DNA from: JBOHUC01 sp050733935
GTDB taxonomy: Bacteria; Eisenbacteria; RBG-16-71-46; DASYSL01
Direction: 5' to 3'
DNA: 64,000 bases
Assembly: GCA_050733935.1 (NCBI GenBank)
Contig: JBOHUC010000098.1
Span: 1-64,000 of the forward strand
A program made the translations under genes and the position numbers. Shown here piece after piece: positions 7,704-15,082 of the stretch (the first letter of the stretch is position 1; each line of letters opens with the position of its first letter). The notes beneath the pieces were generated by a model. The model searched no databases. It was not told where the DNA came from and worked only from the letters and a program-made list of their open reading frames with translations.

Positions 7704-8372
7704 ATGTACGGTCTCATCGGCAAGATGAAGGTTGTGCCCGGGAAACGTGACGAGCTGAGTGCGATCTTGTTTGAGGGTGTGAGCGGCATGCCAGGCTGCT
7801 TGAGCTACGTCGTGGCTCAGGATCCGACGGATCCCGATGCCGTCTGGATCACGGAGGTGTGGGACAGCGAAGAGAGCCACAAGGCTTCCCTCTCCCTGCC
7901 TTCCGTGAAGCAGGCCATTTCGCGCGGGAAGCCGCTCATCGCTGGATTTGGCGAGCGCTTCGAGACCCGGCCCGTGGGTGGCCAAGGTCTGGAGCTTGCG
8001 CAACCCCACGTTCAGAGAGGATTCGGCTCCGTGCGCCCGTATCTCCACGGTCCAGACGACCTGCCCACGTTCCTGGAGAGAACGTTCGAGGCCGTCATAT
8101 TGGAGACCAATGAGGGCGGGCCCACCCTTCTTCAAGTCGGTGACTCACTCCTCTGGGTCGAGGCCGGGGACTTGCCACCGGAAATTGAACCCTGGGTCGG
8201 TTCGGTCTATGTCTACGTGGACGACGTGGATGCGGTCTATGCTCGTGCCCTCGAGCTTGGCGCAAGGAGCATCGCAGCGCCCGAGGACAAGCCGTACCAC
8301 GAGCGCCAGGCCGGCTTCGTCGACGCCGGCGGAAACACGTGGTGGGTGTCCACGTACATGGGCGCGACATGA
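7704..8372 (+). CDS. antibiotic-biosynthesis-monooxygenase (ABM) domain fused to a VOC/glyoxalase domain
   Basis: This is a 222-residue fusion. Residues about 1-95 form an ABM dimeric alpha-beta barrel (MYGLIGKMKVVPGKRDEL, then WITEVWDSEESHKASL). Residues about 105-222 form a VOC fold (VRPYLHGPDDLPTFLERTF, then VYVYVDDVDAVYARALELGA and DAGGNTWWVSTY). The two domains are usually encoded by separate genes. The linker FETRPVGGQGLELAQPHVQR runs through without a stop. The start has a GAGGGA upstream. The function is unknown; a small-molecule oxidation/isomerisation or binding role is plausible. The stop overlaps the next gene (ATGA). Confidence 0.8.
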   Translation: MYGLIGKMKVVPGKRDELSAILFEGVSGMPGCLSYVVAQDPTDPDAVWITEVWDSEESHKASLSLPSVKQAISRGKPLIAGFGERFETRPVGGQGLELAQPHVQRGFGSVRPYLHGPDDLPTFLERTFEAVILETNEGGPTLLQVGDSLLWVEAGDLPPEIEPWVGSVYVYVDDVDAVYARALELGARSIAAPEDKPYHERQAGFVDAGGNTWWVSTYMGAT

Positions 8373-8683
8373 CACCGGACGAGATGTTTCGCCTCATGAG
8401 AGAACACGTAGCGAGAATCCATGATGCCGTCAGGCGGAACCTGGTTGTGCCTCCAGGCTTGCCAGCCAATGCCCGGTGTCGGATTGAAATCGTTCCGAGG
8501 GCGAGCGGAGAACTGGAAGGAACGGAAATCGTGGAGTGTCACCCAGAGACCCTGGCGAGTGCTGTCCTTGGCGCGGTTGCACGCACGTCGTTACCCGCGC
8601 CGCTCCAATTTCCTGACGACCCGCCACTGTCGCGGAGCACGACGATCCTCACCTTCACTTCGCAGGATCTGAAGGTTTCCTGA
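8369..8683 (+). CDS. small protein resembling a TolA/TonB C-terminal domain
   Basis: This 104-residue protein has no transmembrane segment. Its pattern (HVARIHDAVRRNLVVPPGLP, ARCRIEIVP, a short turn, then LASAVLGAVARTSLPAPLQF) resembles the periplasmic C-terminal domain of TolA or TonB_2 proteins, which contact Tol-Pal or TonB-dependent receptors. Here the membrane anchor and the long linker are absent, and no signal peptide is visible. It is translationally coupled to the ABM-VOC gene. The similarity is judged by eye; a family search is decisive. Confidence 0.5.
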   Translation: MTPDEMFRLMREHVARIHDAVRRNLVVPPGLPANARCRIEIVPRASGELEGTEIVECHPETLASAVLGAVARTSLPAPLQFPDDPPLSRSTTILTFTSQDLKVS

Positions 8684-8688
8684 CAGCC

Positions 8689-9051
8689 ATGGCGCAGACG
8701 CGGCCTCAGGACACGCTCGATCGTCTTTGCGAGGGGTTCCCCTCCTTTGCCGACTGGTGGGCGAAAGAAGAGGCGCCGTCCGAAGATGGCCTCGTCGACG
8801 GCGTGTACTACGAATGGACGCACCATCGCGTCGTGGCCGAGTTCTTGACTTACTTCTCCGCTAATCCGGCGCAGTTCACCCCGAAACAGCTCAAGTGGCT
8901 TGGTGACTGGATCAATGACGCAGTGTCCGCTGGAGGAGACCTCGAAAGTGCGGTGTCGACGTGCTTCCTCGAGCATATGCGCCAGGTCGGGATCAACCGG
9001 GTCCTTGCGCCCTACCTGTCTCGGCAGGCAAAGGTCAGGTCCCATGCCTGA
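8689..9051 (+). CDS. hypothetical protein
   Basis: This is a 120-residue soluble protein I do not recognise. It is rich in Trp and acidic residues at the N-terminus (GFPSFADWWAKEEAP) and has a helical C-terminal half (SAVSTCFLEHMRQVGI). The fold and size resemble small immunity-type or DUF7674-like proteins, but this is only an impression. It starts 5 bp after the previous stop and precedes the ClpX-zinc-finger gene by 54 bp. Confidence 0.6.
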   Translation: MAQTRPQDTLDRLCEGFPSFADWWAKEEAPSEDGLVDGVYYEWTHHRVVAEFLTYFSANPAQFTPKQLKWLGDWINDAVSAGGDLESAVSTCFLEHMRQVGINRVLAPYLSRQAKVRSHA

Positions 9052-9105
9052 TCCCGCGTTCGAGCTGCCGGCCGCCGCAGATGCAGTGTCTTGTAGGAGG
9101 ACGAC

Positions 9106-9312
9106 ATGCTGAACCAACGAAAACCGAGTTGCTCGTTTTGCCGCCGTGGCGCCGCTGCGGTGAGCAAGCTGGTTGCGGGTCCGCGCATGCTGCTCATCGG
9201 GCCACGGGTTCACATCTGCGATCAGTGCATCGGTGCAGCGCAGGAGATTATCAACCAGTTGCCGGGGCCGGGGCGCCGCGCGGAACGCGATCGCGCTAAA
9301 GAAGGACTCTGA
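9106..9312 (+). CDS. stand-alone ClpX-type C4 zinc-finger protein
   Basis: This 68-residue protein carries CSFC near residue 9 and CDQC near residue 38, the zf-C4_ClpX (PF06689) pattern. In ClpX this domain sits at the N-terminus, dimerises and binds adaptors; here there is no AAA+ domain. The motif spacing and the VHICDQCIGAAQEII segment support the family. A strong TAGGAGG lies upstream. Its stop abuts the GTG of the ParB-like gene, so the two are probably co-translated. Confidence 0.8.
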   Translation: MLNQRKPSCSFCRRGAAAVSKLVAGPRMLLIGPRVHICDQCIGAAQEIINQLPGPGRRAERDRAKEGL

Positions 9313-9690
9313 GTGCGAACGCAGTACTATTTTCGCCCGTCTAGCCGCGGAGTCCTGGCATGGGACGTGGACCGTCTGGTGAAGCTCTCGAGTCCTCTGC
9401 CGCGGAGGTGGATTCCACTTGGCGCCATCCGAGAGCTCGACGAGGTGTGGAGCAGCGATGATGAAGGCCAATCGTGGCGCGCGCTGATCGAGCACGTGAG
9501 ATTGCTGGAGGAAGCGGACCTCACATTCCCGATCATCCTCTCCTCGACCGGAAGGGTCATGGATGGCATGCATCGTGTTGCCAAGGCCATGCTGCTGGGT
9601 CGAGCAGAGATCGAAGCTGTTCAGTTTGCCGAGGATCCCGAGCCGGATCACGTGGGACTTGGACCAAAGGAGTTGCCCTACGAGTCCTAG
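9313..9690 (+). CDS. ParB/sulfiredoxin-fold-like protein
   Basis: This 125-residue protein has PLGAIRELDEVW near residue 35, then DLTFPIILSSTGRVMDGMHR (about 72-91) and VAKAMLLGRAEIEAVQF. The DGMHR motif resembles the nucleotide-binding GxxR/HR loop of ParB N-terminal/Srx domains, which in ParB bind CTP. Without a DNA-binding domain, partition is unlikely. The GTG follows the previous stop with no gap. The function is unknown, possibly nucleotide-binding. Confidence 0.6.
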   Translation: MRTQYYFRPSSRGVLAWDVDRLVKLSSPLPRRWIPLGAIRELDEVWSSDDEGQSWRALIEHVRLLEEADLTFPIILSSTGRVMDGMHRVAKAMLLGRAEIEAVQFAEDPEPDHVGLGPKELPYES

Positions 9691-9706
9691 CGAGGAGGAC
9701 CAGGGG

Positions 9707-10075
9707 ATGGTGTCGGAGTTGCACGGCCTGAGCGAGCGCTGGTTTCGGGCGTGGCTAAAGAGGGACGCTGCGACCGTGGAGCGGCTGGCGGCCGATGACT
9801 ACCTCTATGTTGCCCCGAGCGGGTTGGTCCTCGATCGTCAGGCCATCCTGGCCGTCGTGCGCTCCCCAAGCTATCGGCTGGATCATGGCACGCGCACCGA
9901 GATCGTTGTCCGTGCCCTCGGTCGTGAAGCGGCCGTGGTGCGCCATCGCTATCAGGGAACCGGTTCGTTCGAGGGCACTCCCTTCACGGATGACCAGCGG
10001 TGTGTCATGGTCTGGGAGAAACATGCTGGCGAGTGGCGACTCGTGATGGAACAGTGCTCCTTCAGTAGCAAATAG
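9707..10075 (+). CDS. SnoaL-like / DUF4440 nuclear-transport-factor-2-fold protein
   Basis: This 122-residue protein has the NTF2-like pattern: LSERWFRAWLKRDAATVERL, then DDYLYVAPSGLVLDRQAIL, and the closing strands VMVWEKHAGEWRLVMEQCS. Family members are small enzymes or binding proteins with highly variable roles, so no substrate is proposed. GAGGAGG precedes the ATG at a good distance. Two other proteins of this fold lie at 16460 and 22167. Confidence 0.75.
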   Translation: MVSELHGLSERWFRAWLKRDAATVERLAADDYLYVAPSGLVLDRQAILAVVRSPSYRLDHGTRTEIVVRALGREAAVVRHRYQGTGSFEGTPFTDDQRCVMVWEKHAGEWRLVMEQCSFSSK

Positions 10076-10115
10076 AAGACGCATGCCGCTGCAGCATGGC
10101 GGAGTAGGTGCTTCC

Positions 10116-10835
10116 ATGATCAAGACGGTTTGTTGCGGAATCGCGGCGTTGATCTTCATTCCCCTGGCAGTTGCTTCTGGCCAATCTTCGGCGACCGACT
10201 CAGCAAAGACGCTGTCGACCGTCGACGTCGACATGGCGCTCACCCGGAGCGTCAAGGGTCAGGTCTTGACCTCGACCGAGATGCCGGCGGTCAGCCTCAC
10301 ATTCGACAAAGCATTCAAGTACGTTGGCGGCCAGGTGTTCATCCTGTACGACGTCGCCCGCGCCGAGCAGCACTTCTTTGCGGACACCGACGAGCAGGGC
10401 CGAATCAAACGGATGTACTGGGTCCAGTTCGAAGGCTATCTGCCGAGCAATACCAAGAGCTATCGCTACGAGGTCACGAAGACCGTGAAGATTGGTGGTC
10501 TCGATTTCATCGCGGACTCCTGGTCCAGAAACATCAAGGAGAACCCGGGGCGTCCGGAGGGGGACGGCAGTCGCGCTCGGGCCTTTCTGAAAGAGAAGGG
10601 CTACCGCCTTGCGAGCGATGACGTCCTGTCACAGCGCCTCGTGCATCTGATTGGCGAGCCGAAACGCGATGAGTTGATGATCATCTACATGGAAGACCTG
10701 GCCCCCAGAAAGCTCACGGCGAAGGACCTCGCTCCCGACGGGCGCGCAGCCGCGCAGTGGGATGGCCTGGCCAAAGGTCTCCTCGAACGCTCTATGAAGG
10801 GGATGGAGATCTCCGTACGAGAGGCACGACCATGA
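10116..10835 (+). CDS. exported protein of unknown function
   Basis: This 239-residue protein begins with a signal peptide (MIKTVCCGIAALIFIPLAVA, cleavage near ASG-Q). The mature part has no motif I recognise; it contains FIADSWSRNIKENPGRPEGD and a C-terminal charged helix. The ATG at 10116 is chosen over 10083 because it places the hydrophobic core properly and GGAG is present upstream. Its stop overlaps the next start (ATGA at 10832-10835). Confidence 0.65.
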   Translation: MIKTVCCGIAALIFIPLAVASGQSSATDSAKTLSTVDVDMALTRSVKGQVLTSTEMPAVSLTFDKAFKYVGGQVFILYDVARAEQHFFADTDEQGRIKRMYWVQFEGYLPSNTKSYRYEVTKTVKIGGLDFIADSWSRNIKENPGRPEGDGSRARAFLKEKGYRLASDDVLSQRLVHLIGEPKRDELMIIYMEDLAPRKLTAKDLAPDGRAAAQWDGLAKGLLERSMKGMEISVREARP

Positions 10836-11749
10836 ATTTCCTCAAGACGACTCTCGCTGTCGCCGCGGCGTCGATCTGGATGGCCTCACCGGTCGATGCG
10901 GTGATCGTGGACGGTCAGCTCGATCCCGAGTACGGCCCCGCGTTGAGCACGCAAACGACACAGACGAGCCTTGGCGATCAGGTGACGGGTTTCGAGTACT
11001 TCGCAGCGGAGCTCGACGGCGCTTTCGGCTTCGTCGTAGGCGGGAATCTGCACCTTCTGTTCAGCGGCAGCTTCGACCGCTTCTATAGCGAACCGCTCAT
11101 CCTCCCCAATCAGCTCCAGATCTACCTCGACGTGGGCACAGGAGGGCAGAATCCGCTGCGGCCCGACCTTCCTCACGTCGGCTTCTACGTGAATCTGCAA
11201 GAGATGTCGGGCATGGGCTTCGACTCGGAGTTCACACCGGACTACTGGCTCGCGGGCTCCATGGACGGCGGGGGCGGGACGAACTCCTATTTCGCGTACT
11301 ACGCCGAGCTCCCGGCGACCGGTGGTGGTGCGGGATATTTCCTGGGCTCGACCACGCCCGGTGGACCCGGAAACCTCACCGGACCCGGCAGCAACAACCC
11401 CCATGGCATCCTCTCGAGCGTCGACCTGTCGAACCGCGACGGAGTCACGGGTGGCTGTGAAGCGGCCTCCGGCGAGGGGGTGACGACCGGAATGGAGTGG
11501 GCCGTTCCGCTCGCAGCCATCGGCAATCCGTCCGGTCCGATCCGCGTGTGCGCCGTTCTCGTGGGAGTGGGTGCGCCCCAGCTCGTGTCGAATCAGGTGC
11601 TCGGTCCGGTCCCGCCGGGCACGTGTGGGCTCGGCGGGGCCGGTACCGTCAACTTCGAGAACATCGCCGGCGCGCAATTCTTCACAGTCACAGTGCCGAC
11701 GCCTGCGGTCACGACGTCGTGGGGAAAGCTCAAGACAACATATCGATGA
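10832..11749 (+). CDS. exported hypothetical protein
   Basis: This 305-residue protein starts with a signal peptide (LKTTLAVAAASIWMASPVDA). The mature protein is Gly/Asn-rich and beta-rich (VVGGNLHLLFSGSFDRF; STTPGGPGNLTGPGSNNPHG), and no enzymatic motif is seen. It resembles extracellular proteins deposited at the surface, but it lacks a recognisable PEP-CTERM or FlgD-like C-terminus. It is translationally coupled to the preceding secreted gene. The gene converges with the minus-strand SRPBCC gene 16 bp further on. Confidence 0.65.
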   Translation: MNFLKTTLAVAAASIWMASPVDAVIVDGQLDPEYGPALSTQTTQTSLGDQVTGFEYFAAELDGAFGFVVGGNLHLLFSGSFDRFYSEPLILPNQLQIYLDVGTGGQNPLRPDLPHVGFYVNLQEMSGMGFDSEFTPDYWLAGSMDGGGGTNSYFAYYAELPATGGGAGYFLGSTTPGGPGNLTGPGSNNPHGILSSVDLSNRDGVTGGCEAASGEGVTTGMEWAVPLAAIGNPSGPIRVCAVLVGVGAPQLVSNQVLGPVPPGTCGLGGAGTVNFENIAGAQFFTVTVPTPAVTTSWGKLKTTYR

Positions 11750-11764
11750 GCTTCCCGCGGACGA

Positions 11765-12601
11765 TCAGGCCTTGGTCGCCTCGCTCTCGGTCGCCGCATC
11801 CGCAGGCGGAAGGAGTCGGTTGAACCACGCCTGCCACACGGGCGTTTCGCGCGCGGCGACGGTTTTCGCCTGTGCGCCGTAGAGATAGAGACGAACCGAC
11901 GCGCAGACCTGCCCGCCCATCTCCATAGGGAAGAGATGCGCGACGCCCGAGGTCGGCTCCTCGAGGCGAATGAAAAGCTCCTCGTGCTCCTTGTCACGGA
12001 CGTGCTCGACAATCCCAGCGAGACGCGGCGCGCCGTGCGCCGTCTCCACACGCTGTCCCTGGACCAGCTTCCCAAGTCCGAGCGAGCCAAGGACCTTGTC
12101 CCAGACCGCGGACTTGCTCTCCGGGCTCATGCCGAGGAGAGCAATGAGATCGGTGGGCTGCCCACGGAAGTGAGACAGGTAGATCTTGAGGATCCGGAAG
12201 AACGAGGGCCAGCCCTGCTCGACGCCCTCGAACTGATTGTCCCAATCGTCGGTGCTCGCGAACCAGCTGTGCACGACGCGAACTCGACACGTGCCTCCTG
12301 ACTTGGCCTCGATCGTCCACTCATCCGCGACCGTCGGTGAGCCGGGGCCCATGGACTCCTTGCTTTCGGCGGCGAACCGACGAGGCGGGTCCCAGGTCGT
12401 GACGACGGCCTCCGACAACATGCCCGGACCGAAATCGAGGGTGACGGCGCCGCCTTCGCGCTCTTCGAGCCTGGTGGGGACGAACCACGCGGAGATCCCG
12501 GGTCCGGTCGCGATCGCTTGCCAAACCTCTTCCGGCGTGCCGGGGACTTCGGTCTCGACTTCGATGTAACGACGTCCGGATGGATCCTTCTTCACGGGCA
12601 T
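11765..12601 (-). CDS. SRPBCC / AHSA1-like domain protein
   Basis: This 278-residue protein has an N-terminal AHSA1/SRPBCC fold (VETEVPGTPEEVWQAIATGP and AWFVPTRLEEREGGAVTLDF, residues about 14-160). It is followed by a second half with a similar beta-rich pattern, so the protein may be a tandem of ligand-binding folds. Such genes often pair with an ArsR-type regulator. Here an HTH gene (12610-13200) lies 8 bp upstream in the same operon, which supports that pairing. The ligand is unknown. Confidence 0.8.
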   Translation of the reverse strand: MPVKKDPSGRRYIEVETEVPGTPEEVWQAIATGPGISAWFVPTRLEEREGGAVTLDFGPGMLSEAVVTTWDPPRRFAAESKESMGPGSPTVADEWTIEAKSGGTCRVRVVHSWFASTDDWDNQFEGVEQGWPSFFRILKIYLSHFRGQPTDLIALLGMSPESKSAVWDKVLGSLGLGKLVQGQRVETAHGAPRLAGIVEHVRDKEHEELFIRLEEPTSGVAHLFPMEMGGQVCASVRLYLYGAQAKTVAARETPVWQAWFNRLLPPADAATESEATKA

Positions 12602-12609
12602 GATGCCTC

Positions 12610-13200
12610 CTACTTGCGGGCTTTGCCGGGCAGAGGGTGAGCCACGACCACCAGTCGATGCGCGCGGCCGCCGGGCGCCGACTCATCGTGGTAGTGCGCG
12701 ACGAGTTTCGTGATGGCGTTGGTGAGTTCGCTGCTGAACGCGGCTCGCTCCGCGGGAGAGCGGAAACGGACTTCGGCGTCGATCGAGAGCGTCGCCAGAT
12801 GCTTGGCTTGCTCCTTCGAACGGCGCACGAGCTCTGCGACTTCGCGCACCACTCGGGCCGCGAGCGCGATCAGGTAGCGTGCAGACAGCCGATCCGACGC
12901 GCGGTCGGGGTCGTTTGCGGCCTCTCCGAGCGCCGCGGGTGAAACGACGAACGACGCCGCGGTGGCGACCAGTCGGCGCTCGACCAGTCCTCCCCATCGT
13001 CGTTCCTCGACCGGGCGAATGAGCCCGTGGGCCTCGAGCGCACGCAGGTGATAGTTCACCTTCTGGCGCGCGAGTCCCATCCGGGGAGCGAGCGATGCGG
13101 CCGAGCCCGGCTCGACGAGCTCGGCCAGGAGCCGGGCCCGCACCGGGTCGAGCGCGACCACTGCCGTGGCCGGATCGTCGATCACTTCGAGGTCGATCAT
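12610..13200 (-). CDS. ArsR-like winged-HTH transcriptional regulator
   Basis: This 196-residue protein carries a winged HTH near its N-terminus (DPVRARLLAELVEPGSAASL, then RQKVNYHLRALEAHGLI, residues about 19-65) and a longer C-terminal helical domain for sensing. The start at 13200 is set by a TTGACA-N17-TCCAAT-N6-ATG promoter and by the MIDLEVIDD N-terminus. A TGACAA/TTGTCA operator overlaps the -35, suggesting autorepression. It is the first gene of an HTH-SRPBCC operon, a common pairing. Confidence 0.85.
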   Translation of the reverse strand: MIDLEVIDDPATAVVALDPVRARLLAELVEPGSAASLAPRMGLARQKVNYHLRALEAHGLIRPVEERRWGGLVERRLVATAASFVVSPAALGEAANDPDRASDRLSARYLIALAARVVREVAELVRRSKEQAKHLATLSIDAEVRFRSPAERAAFSSELTNAITKLVAHYHDESAPGGRAHRLVVVAHPLPGKARK

Positions 13201-13206
13201 GGCGGG

Positions 13207-13235
13207 ATTGGACCACTGACAAGATTTGTTGTCAA
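13207..13235 (-). promoter_or_regulatory. leaderless-type promoter and operator of the HTH-SRPBCC operon
   Basis: Read on the minus strand, TTGACA (13230-13235) is followed after 17 bp by TCCAAT (13207-13212), and 6 bp later by the ATG at 13200. A palindrome, TGACAA (13217-13222) and TTGTCA (13229-13234) with a 6-bp centre, lies over the -35, where an HTH repressor would bind. Confidence 0.75.
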
Positions 13236-13276
13236 GGGGGGTCTTGCCGCCCGCGAGGCAGCCACTGTGGTTGGGT

Positions 13277-13305
13277 TTGACACGCGGTATTACCGTGGTT
13301 CTACT
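13277..13305 (+). promoter_or_regulatory. leaderless-type promoter for the small ORF / phosphoesterase unit
   Basis: TTGACA (13277-13282), 17 bp, TCTACT (13300-13305), then 6 bp to the ATG at 13312. It diverges from the HTH promoter. A short palindrome CGGTA-T-TACCG sits inside the spacer (13285-13295). Confidence 0.7.
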
Positions 13306-13311
13306 CCAGGC

Positions 13312-13446
13312 ATGAAGACCGACCGCCGCAAGGAAGGCGTGACAGCTGCCCTTGACCGGCTCTATGGGGACGAGGCCCTCCCCTCGCAGCTGCCGGACGA
13401 TCTCCGGGGCCTCCAGGGCGCTTCCATCGCCTCGGAGCGCTGGTAG
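13312..13446 (+). CDS. small 44-residue protein, possible metallophosphoesterase partner
   Basis: This is a 44-residue frame (MKTDRRKEGVTAALDRLYGD near the start, ending ASIASERW). It is too short for motif analysis, but it has a consensus promoter spaced exactly 6 bp upstream and lies only 10 bp before the phosphoesterase gene, in the same orientation. Its charged, helical N-terminus could be a small regulatory or antitoxin-like protein. Confidence that it is expressed is moderate. Confidence 0.5.
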   Translation: MKTDRRKEGVTAALDRLYGDEALPSQLPDDLRGLQGASIASERW

Positions 13447-13456
13447 TTCGGATGTC

Positions 13457-14233
13457 ATGCGAGTAGCTGCACTCTTTGACATCCACAGCAACCTCCCCGC
13501 CCTCGACGCGGTCCTCGAGGAGATTCGCCGTGCCGGCATCGACCAGATCGTCGTTGGTGGCGATGTGCTGCCTGGCCCCATGCCTCGGGAAACGCTCGGC
13601 CGGTTACTCGAACTCGACCGCCCGACCCACTACATCCACGGCAACGGCGAACTGGCGATCCTGGCCCTGCTGGCTGCCCCGAACGAAGACGCGGTGACTT
13701 ACTGGGGCACCACCTCAGGCGCGCCAATGCCCGAACAGTACCGACCGAACTATCGGTGGACGGCGAAGCAGATTGAGCCGGACTACCCACCGGTGTTGGC
13801 GCGCTGGCCCAAGACGTTGCGCATGGAGATCGATGGGCTGGGCGCCGTGTTCTTTTGCCACGGTACGCCCCGCAGCGAGACGGAGCTCTTCACTCGCTTG
13901 ACGCTCGACGAGCGCCTCGAGCCCATCTTCGACGAGCTCGACGTGTCGGTTGTGATCTGCGGGCACACCCATATGCAGTTCGATCGGCAGGTGGGCCGGA
14001 CACGCGTCGTCAATGCGGGCAGCATCGGCGAGCCCTACGGGGAGCCCGGGGCGCACTGGCTCGTCCTTGGCCCCGACGTCGAATTGCGGCGAACGCCTTA
14101 CGACTTCGAGCGGGCGGCAGAGCGGATTCGGGCCACGACGTATCCCGACGCAGAGGCGTTCGCCCGGGACATCCTGCACCCTCCGTCGGAGGCCGAAATG
14201 CTCGAGGTGTTCACTCCGTGGGAGCTGAAGTGA
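13457..14233 (+). CDS. metallophosphoesterase (YfcE/MJ0936-like)
   Basis: This 258-residue protein has the calcineurin-like phosphoesterase motifs in order: FDIHSNLPAL (D-x-H), GGDVLPGP (GD), HGNGE (GN-H/E), FCHGTPR, and CGHTHMQF (GHTH) with NAGSIGEP downstream. These ligate two metals. Substrates in this group include phosphodiesters and nucleotides. The ATG at 13457 gives the canonical MRVAALFDIHSN start. It follows a 44-residue ORF, and its stop overlaps the start of the DUF1579 pseudogene. Confidence 0.9.
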   Translation: MRVAALFDIHSNLPALDAVLEEIRRAGIDQIVVGGDVLPGPMPRETLGRLLELDRPTHYIHGNGELAILALLAAPNEDAVTYWGTTSGAPMPEQYRPNYRWTAKQIEPDYPPVLARWPKTLRMEIDGLGAVFFCHGTPRSETELFTRLTLDERLEPIFDELDVSVVICGHTHMQFDRQVGRTRVVNAGSIGEPYGEPGAHWLVLGPDVELRRTPYDFERAAERIRATTYPDAEAFARDILHPPSEAEMLEVFTPWELK

Positions 14234-14679
14234 AGCACGATTCCGCCGCGACTTCCGAACTTGGGCGCCTGAACCCATTCGTGGGTGTCTGGAACACGGA
14301 GGGCGAGATGCGAAACACTCCTTCCGGCTCGTCCACGAAGTTCAAGGCGACCGACACTTATGAATGGCTCCCCGGCGGGCACTTCCTCCTGCATCGCTTT
14401 GATGCCAACATGCCGGACGGCAACGTTTAGGGCATCGAGGTCATCGGCTACAGTCAGGAAGACGGTTCCTATTCCATGCACTCCTATGACAGCGGCGGTA
14501 ATGCTGGCGAGATGAAAGCGCGAGCGCAGGGCGACGAATGGACGTTCACCGGCGAAGACACCCGCTTCACAGGCGGTTTCCGGGAGAAGGGGATGGTTTT
14601 CGCAGGTCTCTGGGAGATGCGCGGGGACGACGGATTCTGGCGGCCCTGGATGGATGTTCGACTGCAGAGGGTCCAATGA
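14230..14679 (+). pseudogene. DUF1579-family protein interrupted by an in-frame TAG
   Basis: Two consecutive open segments in the same frame together match a DUF1579 protein (GRLNPFVGVWNTEGEM; then MHSYDSGGNAGEMKARAQGD; then LWEMRGDDGFWRPWMDVRLQ). A TAG at 14428-14430 separates them, directly after PDGNV and before GIEVIGYSQ, where Lys or Gln is expected. The start is GTG 14230, in a GTGA overlap with the preceding gene. The family's role is unknown. Without the TAG the protein would be about 149 residues. Readthrough or a sequencing error cannot be excluded. Confidence 0.8.
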
Positions 14680-14751
14680 GTCCTCCGGTCCGGAGGCCAG
14701 CGATGAGCGTGGAGCGCTATCGTTAGCGTTTCGAGGGCCGTAGGGGAGTAC

Positions 14752-14785
14752 TTGCACTGCACACATGGCCCCCGTTATAATGGGG
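14752..14785 (+). promoter_or_regulatory. promoter and operator of higBA copy 2
   Basis: TTGCAC (14752-14757), 18 bp, then a perfect TATAAT (14776-14781), then 7 bp to the GTG of higB at 14789, again a leaderless arrangement. An imperfect palindrome CCCC-g-TTATAA-t-GGGG (14770-14785) overlaps the -10, as in copy 1 but with a different sequence. Confidence 0.75.
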
Positions 14786-14788
14786 TCC

Positions 14789-15082
14789 GTGATACGCTCG
14801 TTCGCCGATCGCGCGACGGAAGATCTGTTCAATGGTGTATCCAGCGGTCGAGCCAGGCGGGCGTTACCGGTTGGGCTCTGGCCCATCGCCAGACGAAAAC
14901 TGGACCAGCTGAATCGCGTGCGGGAACTCTCCGACCTGGCAACTCCGCCGGGAAACCGGCTCGAGGCACTGCAGCGAGATCGGAAGGGCCAACACTGTAT
15001 CCGCATCAACGATCAGTATCGGATCTGCTTTCGCTGGGAGGACGGCTATGCCGACGAGGTCGAAGTCGCTGACTACCACTAG
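14789..15082 (+). CDS. higB: HigB-type RelE-family toxin (copy 2)
   Basis: This 97-residue toxin begins with the GTG-encoded MIRSFADRATEDLF and shows TPPGNRLEALQRDRKGQHC and IRINDQYRICFRWEDGYADE. It is a divergent paralogue of the toxin at 7096. The GTG at 14789 is preferred over the in-frame ATG at 14765 because it aligns with copy 1 and lies 7 bp after the -10. Ribosome-dependent mRNA cleavage is the known family activity. higA overlaps its 3' end. Confidence 0.9.
   Translation: MIRSFADRATEDLFNGVSSGRARRALPVGLWPIARRKLDQLNRVRELSDLATPPGNRLEALQRDRKGQHCIRINDQYRICFRWEDGYADEVEVADYH

Noticed and set aside
14680..14788. attC-like site around GTTAGCGTTTCGAGG
   Set aside because: A single partial core without a paired inverse core or stem was found; the region is explained by the higBA promoter.
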